64,000 nt of DNA from Candidatus Accumulibacter affinis (GCA_016713625.1 JADJOT010000008.1:372001-436000), one strand, 5' to 3'. Shown: positions 24,506 through 34,456, counted from the stretch's first letter. Numbers and translations are program-made. The notes: generated from the letters alone by a model not told the origin.

Positions 24506-26683
24506 ATGAACCTCGAAGAACTGCTTAGCACCCTTGAATCGCCCATCGTCATCCGACCCACGCGCCGGATGACCCAGGGCGAGCTGGAAAGCTACCTCGA
24601 CAAGGCCGCCGACATCCTGCGCGGCAACGCCGACCACTCCGAATTTCGTGGCTACGTGTTCGCGCTGCTGTTCTACAAGCGCATCAGCGACTGCTTCGGC
24701 GAGGAAGTCCGCACCCAGGTGGCCACGCTCACCAAAGCGGGCGTGCCGCAGGATCAGGCGCTGTTGCTGGCGCGGGATCCGCAGAATCACCACTTCATCG
24801 TTCCCGAAGCGGCCACTTGGGCGACCGTCGCGCGTACGGCCAAGGCCCTGCTCGGCCAGGCTTTGAACGACGCCATGCTGGCCATCGAGCGGGCCAACGC
24901 CCACCGCCAGAACAACTTTGACGGCATCCTCACCGGCAAGATCGATTTCAACAAGCAGGACGAGCTGCCGCGCGACAAGCTGGTCAACCTGATCAACCAC
25001 TTCGGCAGCCAGACCTTCGACCGCGCCCATGTCTCAGATGACCTGTTCGGCAACGCCTACGAATACCTGATCCGCAACTTCGCCAGCAAGGCCGGCAAGT
25101 CCAGCGGCGAGTTCTACACCCCGGCCGAGGTGGGCTTCCTGATGGCCGAGGTGCTGCAGCCCAAGGCAGGCATGTCCATCTGCGACTGGGCCAGCGGCTC
25201 GGGTGGCCTGCTGTTGCAGTGCATCCGTCACGTCAAAAAACATGGCGGCGACGTGCGCCAGTTGCAGTTGCACGGGCAGGAATCCAACGTCGCCACCTAC
25301 AACATCTCGCGCATCAACATGATCCTGCACGGCATCCCGGTGTGGGAGCACAAGCAGGGCGACAGCCTGCGCGACCCGCGCCATGTCACGGTCGACAACC
25401 GTCTCAAGCAGTTCGACCGCATCATCATGAATCCGCCGTTCTCGCTGGAGGATTGGGGCTACGACACGGTGGCGGCGGGCGACAAGTTCGGTCGTCTGTC
25501 CTACGGCATGCCCCCGGCCAGCAATGGCGACTGGGCCTGGATGCAGCAGATTGCCAAGTCGCTGAAGGATGCCGACCCCGACCCTGGCACTGGCGGCCAG
25601 GGCATGGTCGTGATGTCGCAGGGGGTACTGTTCCGCGGGCAGCCCGAGCAGACCGAAGAGGAAGATGGCCAGAACCAGAAGGCCGATGCCGAGTACGTAA
25701 TCCGCCGGGGCTTCATCGAGGCCGACCTGATCGAGGCCATCGTCGTGCTGCCGGGCAAGCTTTTCTATGGCAATGGCGTACCGGGCTGCCTGGTGCTGCT
25801 CCACAAGGCCAAGCCCGTCGAGCGCAAGGACAATATCCTGATGATCTGGGCCTCGCGCCACTTCCAGAAGGGCAACCCGCAGAACCTGCTGCGTCCCTCG
25901 GACCTGATGCGCATCCTGGTGCCGTGGCGCGCCTTTGGTGACTTGGCAGTCGCCCAGCGGCTGGTGCCCGAGCACGAGGCGCAACTGATCCGAGAGGTCG
26001 AGGAGCAACGTGACGCCCGGCTGGCCGACATCGAAGACGCCTACGGCCCGGTGCTGGAACCGCTGGCACGGCTGCAAGCCGAGTTGGCCACGCTGGATGC
26101 CCTGGACCTGAAACAGCAGGCAGTGAAGGGTGCCATCACCCCCGGGCATCCCTACTTTCACCCCCTGGCACCGCTGTTGGCCGAGGTCGAGCGCATCGAA
26201 GCCGAGATCGCCGCTGCGGGGCGTGGCGAAAAGGCGGCACTCAAGACCCACTCATACACTCCCAAGGCGAAATTCGCTGTCGCCCGCAAGAAGCTGATCG
26301 ACGCCATCAAGGCCCGCCACAAACAGGTTACCCGAGCGGTCAAGGATCTGGGCAAGCTGCAGGAAGAACGCGATGTCCGAGAGCAGGAGGTCAAGCTCGC
26401 TGCCGATCGGGAGATAGCGCACCTGCGAGAGGCATCGGCCGACTTGCTGCGCATTGCCAGCAGCGAAGATGAAGCGCGGCGCTACTTCACCGTGGTCGGC
26501 CGCGAAGAGATTGCCGAGAACGAATTCAACCTGAACCTGCCGCGTTACGTCGATACCTTCGAGCCTGAGGAAGTCTTGACGCTGCCCGTTGCGATCTCGG
26601 CGATGTCCGAGGCGAAGGCAAAGGCAGATGCAGCCGCGCAACGCTTGAGCGAACTCTTGGAGACCGTTGCGAATGCGCGTTGA
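24506..26683 (+). CDS. hsdM: HsdM, type I restriction-modification DNA methyltransferase subunit
   Basis: A 725-aa N6-adenine methyltransferase. The ATG at 24506 is used because MNLEELLSTLESPIV leads directly into the helical HsdM N-domain; the longer frame from 24305 encodes unrelated low-complexity sequence. SAM-binding motif I is DWASGSGG (227-234) and the catalytic motif IV is NPPF (309-312). The C-terminal third is long and rich in coiled coil (KLQEERDVREQEVKLAADREIAHL), which probably holds HsdS. No good ribosome site was found. The stop overlaps the hsdS ATG, so the genes are coupled. Codon use resembles the host background. Confidence 0.93.
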   Translation: MNLEELLSTLESPIVIRPTRRMTQGELESYLDKAADILRGNADHSEFRGYVFALLFYKRISDCFGEEVRTQVATLTKAGVPQDQALLLARDPQNHHFIVPEAATWATVARTAKALLGQALNDAMLAIERANAHRQNNFDGILTGKIDFNKQDELPRDKLVNLINHFGSQTFDRAHVSDDLFGNAYEYLIRNFASKAGKSSGEFYTPAEVGFLMAEVLQPKAGMSICDWASGSGGLLLQCIRHVKKHGGDVRQLQLHGQESNVATYNISRINMILHGIPVWEHKQGDSLRDPRHVTVDNRLKQFDRIIMNPPFSLEDWGYDTVAAGDKFGRLSYGMPPASNGDWAWMQQIAKSLKDADPDPGTGGQGMVVMSQGVLFRGQPEQTEEEDGQNQKADAEYVIRRGFIEADLIEAIVVLPGKLFYGNGVPGCLVLLHKAKPVERKDNILMIWASRHFQKGNPQNLLRPSDLMRILVPWRAFGDLAVAQRLVPEHEAQLIREVEEQRDARLADIEDAYGPVLEPLARLQAELATLDALDLKQQAVKGAITPGHPYFHPLAPLLAEVERIEAEIAAAGRGEKAALKTHSYTPKAKFAVARKKLIDAIKARHKQVTRAVKDLGKLQEERDVREQEVKLAADREIAHLREASADLLRIASSEDEARRYFTVVGREEIAENEFNLNLPRYVDTFEPEEVLTLPVAISAMSEAKAKADAAAQRLSELLETVANAR

Positions 26684-27956
26684 CTGCTACCCCGAGGCGC
26701 CTTCGGAATGGCCGCGGAAAACGGTTGGAGAGGTCGCCGAAATCGACCCACCGTACCGACTTGAAGTCGGCAAGGCGTATCCGTTTGTCGAAATGGCATC
26801 AGTTCGAGAAAGCTTCGGCGGCATTGATCGTTTCGAGCAGCGCATTTGGGATCGATCAGGCCTTTGCAGATTCAAGAAAAACGACCTAATGCTGGGCAAG
26901 ATCACTCCCTGCGCTGAGAACGGCAAGGCGGCTCTGGTTTCCAATCTGCCGGACGATTTCGGAATCGGTTCAACCGAGTTTTTTGTCCTGTCGCCGAATG
27001 ACATCATCCTGCCCGAGTTTTTATTTGCCGCCGTTACCGCTGGCCCATTTCATCGTCGCTTGGTGTCGCGGATGGAAGGCTCGACCGGGCGTTTGCGGAT
27101 AACTCGCGACACCTTGAAGAAGTGGCTGGCATTGCCTGTGCCTCCGCCGGAAGAGCAGCACCGAATTGCCACCGCCCTCAAACTAGCCGATGATGCTATT
27201 CAGGAGGCGCGGGGGGAATTGGATGCGACGCGGGAGTTGAAGCGGTCGCTGATGAATTCCTTGTTTGTGCTTGGAATGCCTGGTCGGCATACTAATTCTC
27301 AGGACACGAAGATCGGTCCGATTCCACAAGGATGGGCGGTCCGCACGATCAGGTCCGTCCTTGCCGATAAGCCAGACAGCAAAACATCCCCGCTCTCACG
27401 GCAGGATCCTCCCGGCACACCTATCCTCAACGTCAGCTGTGTCAAGGATGGGGTATGCAGTCTTGCAGACGTCACCTATGTCGATGTCTCAGTCGACGAA
27501 ATTGAACGGTATCGGACACAGGCGGGCGATTTCTTCGTATTGCGAGGGAATGGCAATCGCGACTTTGTGGGAACAGGTGGCTTGCTTCGCCAGAGCCCGG
27601 AAGTGGACACGATCTATTCGGACAAGTTGATTCGGTTGCGTTTCAACACCGATGAAGTTGCAGATCGGTTCGTCCCCTACCTCTGGCAGTCCAAGGCGTT
27701 TTTGACCCGGCTGCAATCCAAAGCCGAATCTGGCAATGGGCTCTGGATGATGAGTAAGCGGGATATTTGTCGTGAACTCTTCGCCTGCCCGCCGACTGAA
27801 GAACAGCAAGAAATCGTTGCGCTGCTGGACAGCACAGAGGGGCAACTCAACGCGCAGGACAAGAAGGTTGGAGCGCTCATAGAAGTAAAGCGCTCGCTGC
27901 TGCAAAACCTGCTCACCGGCAAGATCAGAATTCCAGAGGGGGCCATTCATGCCTGA
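26673..27956 (+). CDS. hsdS: HsdS, type I restriction-modification specificity subunit
   Basis: A 427-aa specificity subunit from the ATG at 26673 (a TTG at 26667 is also in frame), starting inside the end of hsdM. Two target-recognition domains are each followed by a conserved helical spacer: PPPEEQHRIATALKLADDAI after the first and PPTEEQQEIVALLDSTEGQL after the second, then KRSLLQNLLTGKIRI. The repeat-like spacers define a bipartite recognition site, which cannot be deduced from sequence. Base composition is more AT-rich than hsdM and hsdR, as is usual for exchangeable specificity genes. It overlaps the hsdR start by 8 nt. Confidence 0.92.
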   Translation: MRVDCYPEAPSEWPRKTVGEVAEIDPPYRLEVGKAYPFVEMASVRESFGGIDRFEQRIWDRSGLCRFKKNDLMLGKITPCAENGKAALVSNLPDDFGIGSTEFFVLSPNDIILPEFLFAAVTAGPFHRRLVSRMEGSTGRLRITRDTLKKWLALPVPPPEEQHRIATALKLADDAIQEARGELDATRELKRSLMNSLFVLGMPGRHTNSQDTKIGPIPQGWAVRTIRSVLADKPDSKTSPLSRQDPPGTPILNVSCVKDGVCSLADVTYVDVSVDEIERYRTQAGDFFVLRGNGNRDFVGTGGLLRQSPEVDTIYSDKLIRLRFNTDEVADRFVPYLWQSKAFLTRLQSKAESGNGLWMMSKRDICRELFACPPTEEQQEIVALLDSTEGQLNAQDKKVGALIEVKRSLLQNLLTGKIRIPEGAIHA

Positions 27957-30900
27957 CATGAGGGATTCCAGCGCCCTTGCCTATGAGGTTCGAACACTCT
28001 TCAACGAGGAAACCACCGTCGAACGCGAGATCATCGAGCACCTGAAGGCAGCCAAGCTGGGCTGGACCTGGCGCTCGCGCGATTACCTGAAAACCTACCG
28101 GCCCGATGAGCGCGAGGTGTTGCTGCTGCCGCTGTTGCGCGAGAAGCTCAAGGCGCTGAACCCTGCCGTACTGACCGACGACGCGCGGGTCGATGCCATC
28201 ATCACCAAGCTGCGCGGCTGTCGTGACAACCAACAATGGCTGGTCTGGCTGAAGGATGGCGTCAATTACAAGTTCGACGCGGCCGAGAACGCGCAGGACG
28301 TGCGCCTCATCGACTACGAAAACCTCGATGCGAATGACTGGTGGGTGACCAATCAGTTCTCGATTGACGGCCGCTCGACACGCCGGCCCGACATTGTGCT
28401 GCTGATCAACGGCATCCCCATCGTCGTGATCGAGGCCAAGACGGCCAGCCGCAGCAAGCCCGACTGGCGCGAGGGCGCCAAACAACTGGGCATGTACGCC
28501 GAGGAGATCGATCAGCTCTTCTACACCAATGCCTACGGCGTGGGCGTGAACGAGACCCGGATGATGTACGGCGTACCCGGTCGGCGGCTGCAGTTCTGGC
28601 TGCAGTGGCGCGACCCGTGGCCGCACGAGATCGACGAATTCGACGAGATGAAGGTGTCGCTCTACGGCCTGTTCGACCGTGGCAACCTGCTCGATTTCAT
28701 TCGCCATTTCGTCGTCTTCGTCACCAGGGATGGCAAGACCGAGAAGGTGGTGGTGCGCTATCAGCAGTACCTGGCGGTGAAGGATATTCTGAAGCGCGCT
28801 ACCGATCTGACCCTGCCCGCCGAAAAGCGGCGTGGTCTGATCTGGCACACCCAGGGCTCGGGCAAGACGCTGACCATGATCTATGCCGCCCGCAGCCTGT
28901 GGGAAGACCCCAAACTGAAACAGCCCACCGTCATTCTGCTCGTTCACCGTGAGCAGCTTGGCGACCAGATGGAGCGGGAACTAGCCTCGGTAGCAACAGA
29001 AAATGTACACATTGCTACGACAAAAAAGGATCTCGAGGCCTATCTCTCCGGAAACAACAGGGGAATTTGTTTGACAACGATTCACCTTTTCGATGGGATG
29101 CCATCGCGTATAACAAATATGCGCAATGACGTAATCGTGATGGCCGATGAAGCCCATCACTCGCAGGAGCGGGATCTGGGCACCTACATGCGTTCAGCGC
29201 TGGCAGGCGCCTCGCTGTTCGGCTTCACCGGCACGCCGATTGAGAACGACGACCACAACACCCCCAAGGCCTGGGGCTACGTGAAGGACGACGGCAAAAT
29301 CGAGCGCTACATGGGCCGGCCCTACACGGTGACGGATGCCCTGCGCGATGGCGTGGTCAAGCCGATTCACTGGCAGCCGCGCGTAAGCGACTGGCAGTTG
29401 CACGGCAAGAAGCTGGATCTGGCCTTCAAACGCGAGTTTGGCCATCTCCCGGAAGAAGAACAAAACCAACTGACGACCGGAGGCGCTCGGCTGGATGCGC
29501 TGCTATTCCATCCGACGCGGATCAGCCAGATCGCCGATGACGTGGCCCAGCATTTCATCGAGCACGTCCGCCCCAACGGCTTCAAGGGCATGCTGGTGTG
29601 CAAGGACAAGCAGGCCGTGAAGCTGTACGCCACCGCCTTGCGGGAACGGTTGGGCGATGAGGTAGTGATGGCGGTCATTTCCGAGGCGCCCCAGAACGAC
29701 CCCAAGGACATCCAGGCCCTGTACCTGGGCGAGGCCAGGCGCAAGAAGTTGCTCAACGAATTTCTGATCGCGGCGCAGTCGGAAAACGAGGAGCACCGGG
29801 ACAAAGTTTACCGCAAGGTCGAGATCCTGGTGGTTTGCGACATGCTGCTCACCGGCTTCGACGCGCCGATCCTGCAGGCGCTGTATCTCGACAAGAAGTT
29901 GCTGAACCACACGCTGCTGCAGACCATCGCCCGCGCGAACCGGCCCTACAACGAGCTGAAGGGGCACGGCCTGGTGCTGGATTACTACGGCATCTTCGAC
30001 GATCTGAACGAGGCGCTGAACTACCGGCCCGACGAGTTGGGCGATGTGGCGTTTCCGTTCGAAACCATTCGCGAGCACTTCCGCAAGACCTTCCAGTTGC
30101 TCTGGGATCTGTTTCCGCTGGACACCGTGCCGCGCGACGGGTCGCACGACGCTTTCGTCACGGCGATGAGAATCCTGCGCGATGAGGAGGGCGCGGAAAA
30201 GCAGTTCGATACCGGCTACCGCAACCTGCGCGTTCTGTACGAGGCGCTGCAGCCCGACGAGCAATTGCGTGACCATGTGCGGCCCTATGCCTGGCTGACC
30301 AAGCTGTACATGCTGTACCGCAAGAAGTTTTATCCGGATGCCAGCAAAAGCATCGAGGCAACGGAAGAGGATGCGGCGCGCACGCGCGAGCTGATCCGCG
30401 AGCACATCGACGTAGACGAGTTGGAAACCGAGTTCCCGACTTATGTGCTCGACGAGCACTTCCTGACCAAGCTGAAGGACAAGAAGCCGGATGCCAAGGC
30501 GCTGGACATTGAAGCCATGCTGTCGGCCGAGCTGCGGATTCGCCTGGATCAGGACGACGCCTTCCGCCCGCTGTCCGAGAAGTTGCAGCGCCTGATCGAT
30601 GAGAAACGTGCCGGCACCCTGGCCGGGATTGCATTGATCGAGGAACTGGAGAAGCTGACCGATGCGGTGCGTGCTGCCGTTGAAGAGACCAAACGCCCGG
30701 TCGCTCAGCAGTTGGCGTTGAAGATCAAGGCGCGCAATACCGCGATCACCGACGACGTAGCAGCCAAGATCGCTGCCGCGACGCTGGCCGAAGCTGATAA
30801 GCATTGCTTCCCCGGTTGGTGGGGCAATAGCACCGTCGACCCGGAACTGTCGCGCGGATTGTTGTTCATGATTGCCACCCGGTTTTCATCGGCAGGCTTG

Positions 30901-31005
30901 CTGACTGATGATGCGATGGGCTTCGTCGGCAGCCTGGTGCAGGTCTTGAGGCGGCGCCACTACAAGCCCAGCGCGTCAGCAGCGACGGGTGACGATGGTG
31001 CGTGA
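27949..31005 (+). CDS. hsdR: HsdR, type I restriction endonuclease subunit
   Basis: A 1,018-aa translocase-nuclease. The N-terminal PD-(D/E)xK site is RRPDIVLLINGIP ... VIEAKT, with Asp148, Glu162 and Lys164. The SF2 helicase part shows HTQGSGKT (Walker A, about residue 303), DEAHHSQ (about 400), GFTGTP and a C-terminal LTGFDAPILQALYLDK ... QTIARANRPY block. The C-terminal helical region would contact the methylase core. All key residues are intact, so the enzyme should be active. A visibly AT-rich patch at about 28985-29150 falls just before DEAH and differs from both sides. The end overlaps the metallopeptidase start. Confidence 0.94.
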   Translation: MPDMRDSSALAYEVRTLFNEETTVEREIIEHLKAAKLGWTWRSRDYLKTYRPDEREVLLLPLLREKLKALNPAVLTDDARVDAIITKLRGCRDNQQWLVWLKDGVNYKFDAAENAQDVRLIDYENLDANDWWVTNQFSIDGRSTRRPDIVLLINGIPIVVIEAKTASRSKPDWREGAKQLGMYAEEIDQLFYTNAYGVGVNETRMMYGVPGRRLQFWLQWRDPWPHEIDEFDEMKVSLYGLFDRGNLLDFIRHFVVFVTRDGKTEKVVVRYQQYLAVKDILKRATDLTLPAEKRRGLIWHTQGSGKTLTMIYAARSLWEDPKLKQPTVILLVHREQLGDQMERELASVATENVHIATTKKDLEAYLSGNNRGICLTTIHLFDGMPSRITNMRNDVIVMADEAHHSQERDLGTYMRSALAGASLFGFTGTPIENDDHNTPKAWGYVKDDGKIERYMGRPYTVTDALRDGVVKPIHWQPRVSDWQLHGKKLDLAFKREFGHLPEEEQNQLTTGGARLDALLFHPTRISQIADDVAQHFIEHVRPNGFKGMLVCKDKQAVKLYATALRERLGDEVVMAVISEAPQNDPKDIQALYLGEARRKKLLNEFLIAAQSENEEHRDKVYRKVEILVVCDMLLTGFDAPILQALYLDKKLLNHTLLQTIARANRPYNELKGHGLVLDYYGIFDDLNEALNYRPDELGDVAFPFETIREHFRKTFQLLWDLFPLDTVPRDGSHDAFVTAMRILRDEEGAEKQFDTGYRNLRVLYEALQPDEQLRDHVRPYAWLTKLYMLYRKKFYPDASKSIEATEEDAARTRELIREHIDVDELETEFPTYVLDEHFLTKLKDKKPDAKALDIEAMLSAELRIRLDQDDAFRPLSEKLQRLIDEKRAGTLAGIALIEELEKLTDAVRAAVEETKRPVAQQLALKIKARNTAITDDVAAKIAAATLAEADKHCFPGWWGNSTVDPELSRGLLFMIATRFSSAGLLTDDAMGFVGSLVQVLRRRHYKPSASAATGDDGA

Positions 31006-31768
31006 AGCTGTTGACCGCGTCGAACTGGTCTTGCCCGATGGGCGAACCATCGACTACGCGATACAGGTCTCGCCCAAGGCGCGCTCGCTACGCCTGAAGC
31101 TCAGCGCCCGTGACGGCATGGTGGTCGTCGCACCGCCGAATCTGGATCGCCAAAAGCTAGTCGCCTTGGTTACTGCGAAAGGGGATTGGATCGGGGAGCG
31201 AATTGCCGGCTTTGATGCCGTGCGTCATCTGATCCCCACCGAGCCTGTGGCACGACCTCAGACGTTCGACCTGCCGGCACTGGCCGAATTCTGGCGGGTG
31301 GAATACAAACCCACGCGCAGCCGCACAGTGGGTGCGCGCATCGACCCGCCGGGGCGGATCGTTGTGGCGGGCGCGGTTGACGATGTCGAAGCCTGTCACG
31401 CTGCGTTGCGTCGCTGGCTGGCCCGTCACGCCACCGTAACCTTGTCACGGTGGTTGGCGAATTTGGCGGAACCCGCAGATCTGCGTTACACGGATCTGGC
31501 AATCAAGAACCAGCGCACGCGCTGGGGTAGTTGTTCGACCACCGGGCGGATCAGCTTGAACTGCAAGCTGCTGTTCCTTTCTCGTGACCTCGTTCGATAC
31601 GTCATTTGGCACGAGCTTTGTCATCTGCTTGAACGTAATCACTCGGAGCGGTTCTGGATGCACTTGCGGCATTCCGAGCCTGCAGCAGATTCGCTGCACG
31701 GCCGAATGCGCGATGCCTGGAAGGCCGTCCCAAGCTGGGCGCAGCGCGGAGCGGGTTTGGTGCTCTGA
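30995..31768 (+). CDS. YgjP/DUF45-type zinc metallopeptidase
   Basis: A ~257-aa metallopeptidase; the ATG at 30995 is chosen, with GTG at 30989 also possible. Zinc motif HELCHLLERNHSERFW supplies the HExxH and the downstream residues typical of the YgjP (DUF45/WLM-like) family, preceded by TRWGSCSTTGRISLN, another hallmark. No signal peptide. It overlaps the hsdR end, and such peptidases are frequently the last gene of type I restriction operons, where their role is unclear. The 3' end is overlapped on the other strand by a truncated PLD-like fragment. Confidence 0.85.
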   Translation: MVREAVDRVELVLPDGRTIDYAIQVSPKARSLRLKLSARDGMVVVAPPNLDRQKLVALVTAKGDWIGERIAGFDAVRHLIPTEPVARPQTFDLPALAEFWRVEYKPTRSRTVGARIDPPGRIVVAGAVDDVEACHAALRRWLARHATVTLSRWLANLAEPADLRYTDLAIKNQRTRWGSCSTTGRISLNCKLLFLSRDLVRYVIWHELCHLLERNHSERFWMHLRHSEPAADSLHGRMRDAWKAVPSWAQRGAGLVL

Positions 31769-31910
31769 TTATCGGAGACCATCGCGTGGGTCGGCGTCCG
31801 GAGACTGCCACGGCAGCAGACACGCCAGGCGCCACAAAGACCAGACGCCTGGTAGCGCCGACGATGCTGCGCACCAAGTCGTCGTCCTGGATGGATCGGA
31901 ACACTTGCAT
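31602..31910 (-). pseudogene. 5' fragment of a phospholipase D-like gene
   Basis: A good ribosome site (GGGAGG) precedes the ATG at 31910. The first ~35 codons, MQVFRSIQDDDLV to VFVAPGVSAAVA, look like the N-terminus of a PLD-superfamily protein found in similar elements (from memory). After about 31806 the frame continues antisense to the metallopeptidase and encodes Arg/Pro-rich nonsense, so the gene was cut by a deletion. The family assignment is tentative. Confidence 0.5.
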
Positions 31911-31938
31911 GACGCCTCCCTTGTCCGGACAATTGTTC

Positions 31939-32283
31939 TCACGTTCCAGTTTGTGGTGAGTTCGCCGGCTGGTGCGCAGGCACGAAGGCAAGACAGCGCT
32001 GCAGGACGCCCGGCACAGGCCTGTATCCGTTGTTCGCCGAGACGATGCCGCCCGGCTTGGCGACGACGCAGGTGCCAGACCGCAGATCGCCACACTCGGT
32101 ACAACGCCTTCGGTCGTCAAGATCATCGTGGGTGGCGCACTCGCCGGCCCGGCCAAGGAAGTATTGCCGCGCCTCCTCATCGTGCCGACACAGTGCGAGC
32201 ACATCGCCGACAATGGCTTCGTCGGATTCGCCGATCTGGGCCAGCCAGGCGACGACAGCAGTTTCCTGCTTGCCAGTCAGCAT
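31939..32283 (-). CDS. Small Cys-containing island protein (114 aa)
   Basis: Starts MLTGKQETAVVAWLAQIGE; an acidic helical half (DEAIVGDVLALCRHDEEARQYF) is followed by a probable zinc ribbon RRCTECGDLRSGTC and then YRPVPGVLQRCLAF. Similar short proteins, I recall, follow replication genes in P4-like islands. No clear ribosome site is seen. It overlaps the degraded tail of the DUF3987 fragment in another frame, so it could also be the shifted C-terminus of that protein. Function unknown. Confidence 0.5.
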   Translation of the reverse strand: MLTGKQETAVVAWLAQIGESDEAIVGDVLALCRHDEEARQYFLGRAGECATHDDLDDRRRCTECGDLRSGTCVVAKPGGIVSANNGYRPVPGVLQRCLAFVPAHQPANSPQTGT

Positions 32284-33199
32284 CTGTTGCGGGTTGTCGC
32301 CGACCCGCTTCGATCGGCTCAGCCGCCAGCGCACTGGGGTAGCTGGCAAGCACCTTGGCAAGCGTCGCAGCGGGCGAGAAATCCACCGTCAGCGGCTTGC
32401 GGTCGGAGAAGTGGAGCAGCCAGCGTGAAGCCGCCCGGCAGGGTTTTCTGCTGGCCGCTTCCGACAGTAGCGCGATGATGTCCAGCGCCTCATCGATCCG
32501 CTTGGCCGATAGATGACCAGAAAAGCATTTCTTCGACAGGTCAGCGCGGCTTGTCTGACCGTGCTGCTTCAGGTAGTCCAGAATCTTTGCAGCGCCGTCC
32601 GAGGATTCACGCGCCGCCAATTCGCCAGCAGCATCGTTGAAAATGAACCTGACCGAATCCCGGTGAAAGCGCACCCAAGCCAGCGCTGCGTGGATGTGGG
32701 GCAGATCGATCGTCAGCGTTTTGTCGGTCAGCGCGAAAATCATCGCCAGCCGGAGCAGCATCGGCGCGCGCCGCTCGATCAGCCCGGCAACTTTTTCGCC
32801 GTCCGCCAGTCTGGACAACTCGCCGCGATACAGCCGCGCATATTCCGTTCTGGCGTCAGCCGACAATTCCATCGGTCTGCTGTCTTTGTTTTCCGGGTAG
32901 CCTTCCGTCGCGAAGCGAATCACTTCCTTTGTACGCTCCGCCAAGTCAGTAACCACCGTTGTCGGTGTCGGCTTGGGGAATGGCTCGATCCGCTCACGCT
33001 CTGCCCAGAAGATCAGGAACCGATTCGCGAAGCCATTGGACAGCTCACGCGACTCTATCAGCCCAAGCAACTCGAACGGCGTGATATTGCCCGTCAGCGA
33101 AAGGTGCGGATTGCTCGCCCATAGGCGAGATGTCTTTGTTGCCGGCCTGATGCTTACCCCGTCCCACGTATCGCGTAGCGCCGCGCTCAAGGTAGCCAT
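32177..33199 (-). pseudogene. C-terminal part of a DUF3987 replication helicase-like protein
   Basis: The reading frame from 33199 shows TLSAALRDTWDG and then NGFANRFLIFW, the C-terminal half of DUF3987 proteins that serve as replicative helicases in phage-like elements. The Walker A half is missing. The N-terminal boundary coincides with the end of the primase fragment, so an internal deletion has joined the two halves out of frame. The last ~60 codons (EAGRRQPATDADW onward) no longer resemble the family. Non-functional as written. Confidence 0.75.
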
Positions 33200-33926
33200 G
33201 CGCGCAGTTGATCGCCTGTGACCACCGCGCCGCGCTTTGGCGTCGTCACCAATTGCGAAAGCCGCCACGGTGCAATCGGGGTATTGTCGCCCTTGGTCGC
33301 CACGGTCCCGTATAGCTTAACAATCCGGCCTGCATTGAAAACGCTTTGGTCGACCTCCACCTGGTCGGTGTCGAATCGCGCCGCCAGCCCGACCAAGATG
33401 CCCTTCACCAGATCCCGGCTTTCGGTGTTGTTGGGCAGATCCAGTGGATAGAGCAAATGAAAGCCGTTGCCCGACTCGGCCTGGAGAGGGTCCGGCCACG
33501 CAGCATCATGCAGCACTTGGCGGCACGTCTCCGCCACCGCCTTTGACGCGTCAAGCTGTGCATCGGTTGCGCTTGTGTCCGTTGGCCTTGTCGGGTCGAA
33601 GTCGAGCAGCAGCCAGCGCCGCCGGGCCACTTGCGCGTCCGTCGTCGTTGCCGCGGCGCCAGACTCAATCCGCTTGCAGTAGCGTGCCAGCAATTGCGGG
33701 TCAATCGGGTTGAGAGTCACATAGACCGCGCCGCCGCACTGGTTCAGCCGCACCGCATGCTCTGCCGCCTCTTGCCGGTGCTCACCGTCGAAGTATCCCG
33801 CGTCGGTGCGTTTGCGCCCCTTGGCGAAGGACCGCAGTTCTATCACCTCGTCAGGCGCGAACACGCTGCCAGCGCATCGACGATTGCAGCCTGGTCGGCT
33901 TGGGGCTTGGGGTACGGTGCATTCAT
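33187..33926 (-). pseudogene. Frameshifted N-terminal primase part of the island replication gene
   Basis: The original ATG is at 33926 (MNAPYPKPQADQAAIVDALAA); a one-base shift near 33865 moves it out of frame, after which VFAPDEVIELRSFAKGRK and the rest read through to 33187. Motifs LLLDFDP (acidic metal site) and NGFHLLYPLDLP with VDQSVFNAGRIVKLYGT are those of primase-polymerase-like N-domains fused to DUF3987. The fragment ends RAWLP at the deletion junction. Two independent lesions make loss of autonomous replication likely. Confidence 0.78.
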
Positions 33927-34099
33927 CGCCGTGCCCTTTGCCCGCCGCGTTTCTGCCGCCGATTGCGCGAAGACTTCACGTTACTGGCGAGGCTGAACCA
34001 GCCTTTCAGCGGGTCAGTTGCGGTATCATGGCGATCGACGAGTGCAGTATCCTGGGTCGCGCGGTTGCCACCGGTGCGGCCCTTTCCTTTTGTGGTCAT
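33923..34099 (-). CDS. Short basic ORF between the AlpA-like gene and the primase
   Basis: A 58-aa ORF (MTTKGKGRTGGNRATQD ... RRQKRGGQRARR) with GGGAG 5 nt before the ATG, 9 bp after the AlpA-like stop. Its TGA overlaps the primase ATG (ATGA), the coupling expected of a real operon gene. It is strongly basic, hence perhaps nucleic-acid binding. No family recognised. Confidence 0.45.
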   Translation of the reverse strand: MTTKGKGRTGGNRATQDTALVDRHDTATDPLKGWFSLASNVKSSRNRRQKRGGQRARR

Positions 34100-34108
34100 T
34101 GCCGCTCC

Positions 34109-34330
34109 CTACCCCGTTGCGCCGGTTTCGCGGGTGCGCTTTCCCAGCCAGGCAATAAGGTCGGCGCGCCGATACCGCACGTTGCGCCCGATTTTGACAA
34201 AGGGAAGGGCGTAGCGCCCGGTGCTGCGCCACACCATTGAATGCGGGTCTATATCCATAGACAGGGCACACGCTTGCCACACTGTCACACTAGGCGTGTG
34301 CTTCCATTCGTTCCAATTTGGTCTTTTCAT
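34109..34330 (-). CDS. AlpA/excisionase-like DNA-binding protein
   Basis: A 73-aa protein. The C-terminal half YALPFVKIGRNVRYRRADLIAWLGKR has the winged-helix pattern of AlpA/Xis-type proteins, in which a beta turn (IGRNVRYR) precedes the recognition helix. The N-terminal half (PSVTVWQACALSMDIDP) is unusual for the family. In P4-like elements this protein directs excision or activates the integrase. It heads the minus-strand replication unit (58-aa ORF, primase, DUF3987). Confidence 0.7.
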   Translation of the reverse strand: MKRPNWNEWKHTPSVTVWQACALSMDIDPHSMVWRSTGRYALPFVKIGRNVRYRRADLIAWLGKRTRETGATG

Positions 34331-34456
34331 TACGCACGCCTTCTTGTGCTGCCTTCAAAGGGGTGCCTGTGCCGCGCCAGCCGGGTGAAGGTGCCCGGTT
34401 TTCGCCCTCGGGGATCAGCCTCGGGCTAGGCGCAGCAAAACTCAGCTTTTCTCAGG

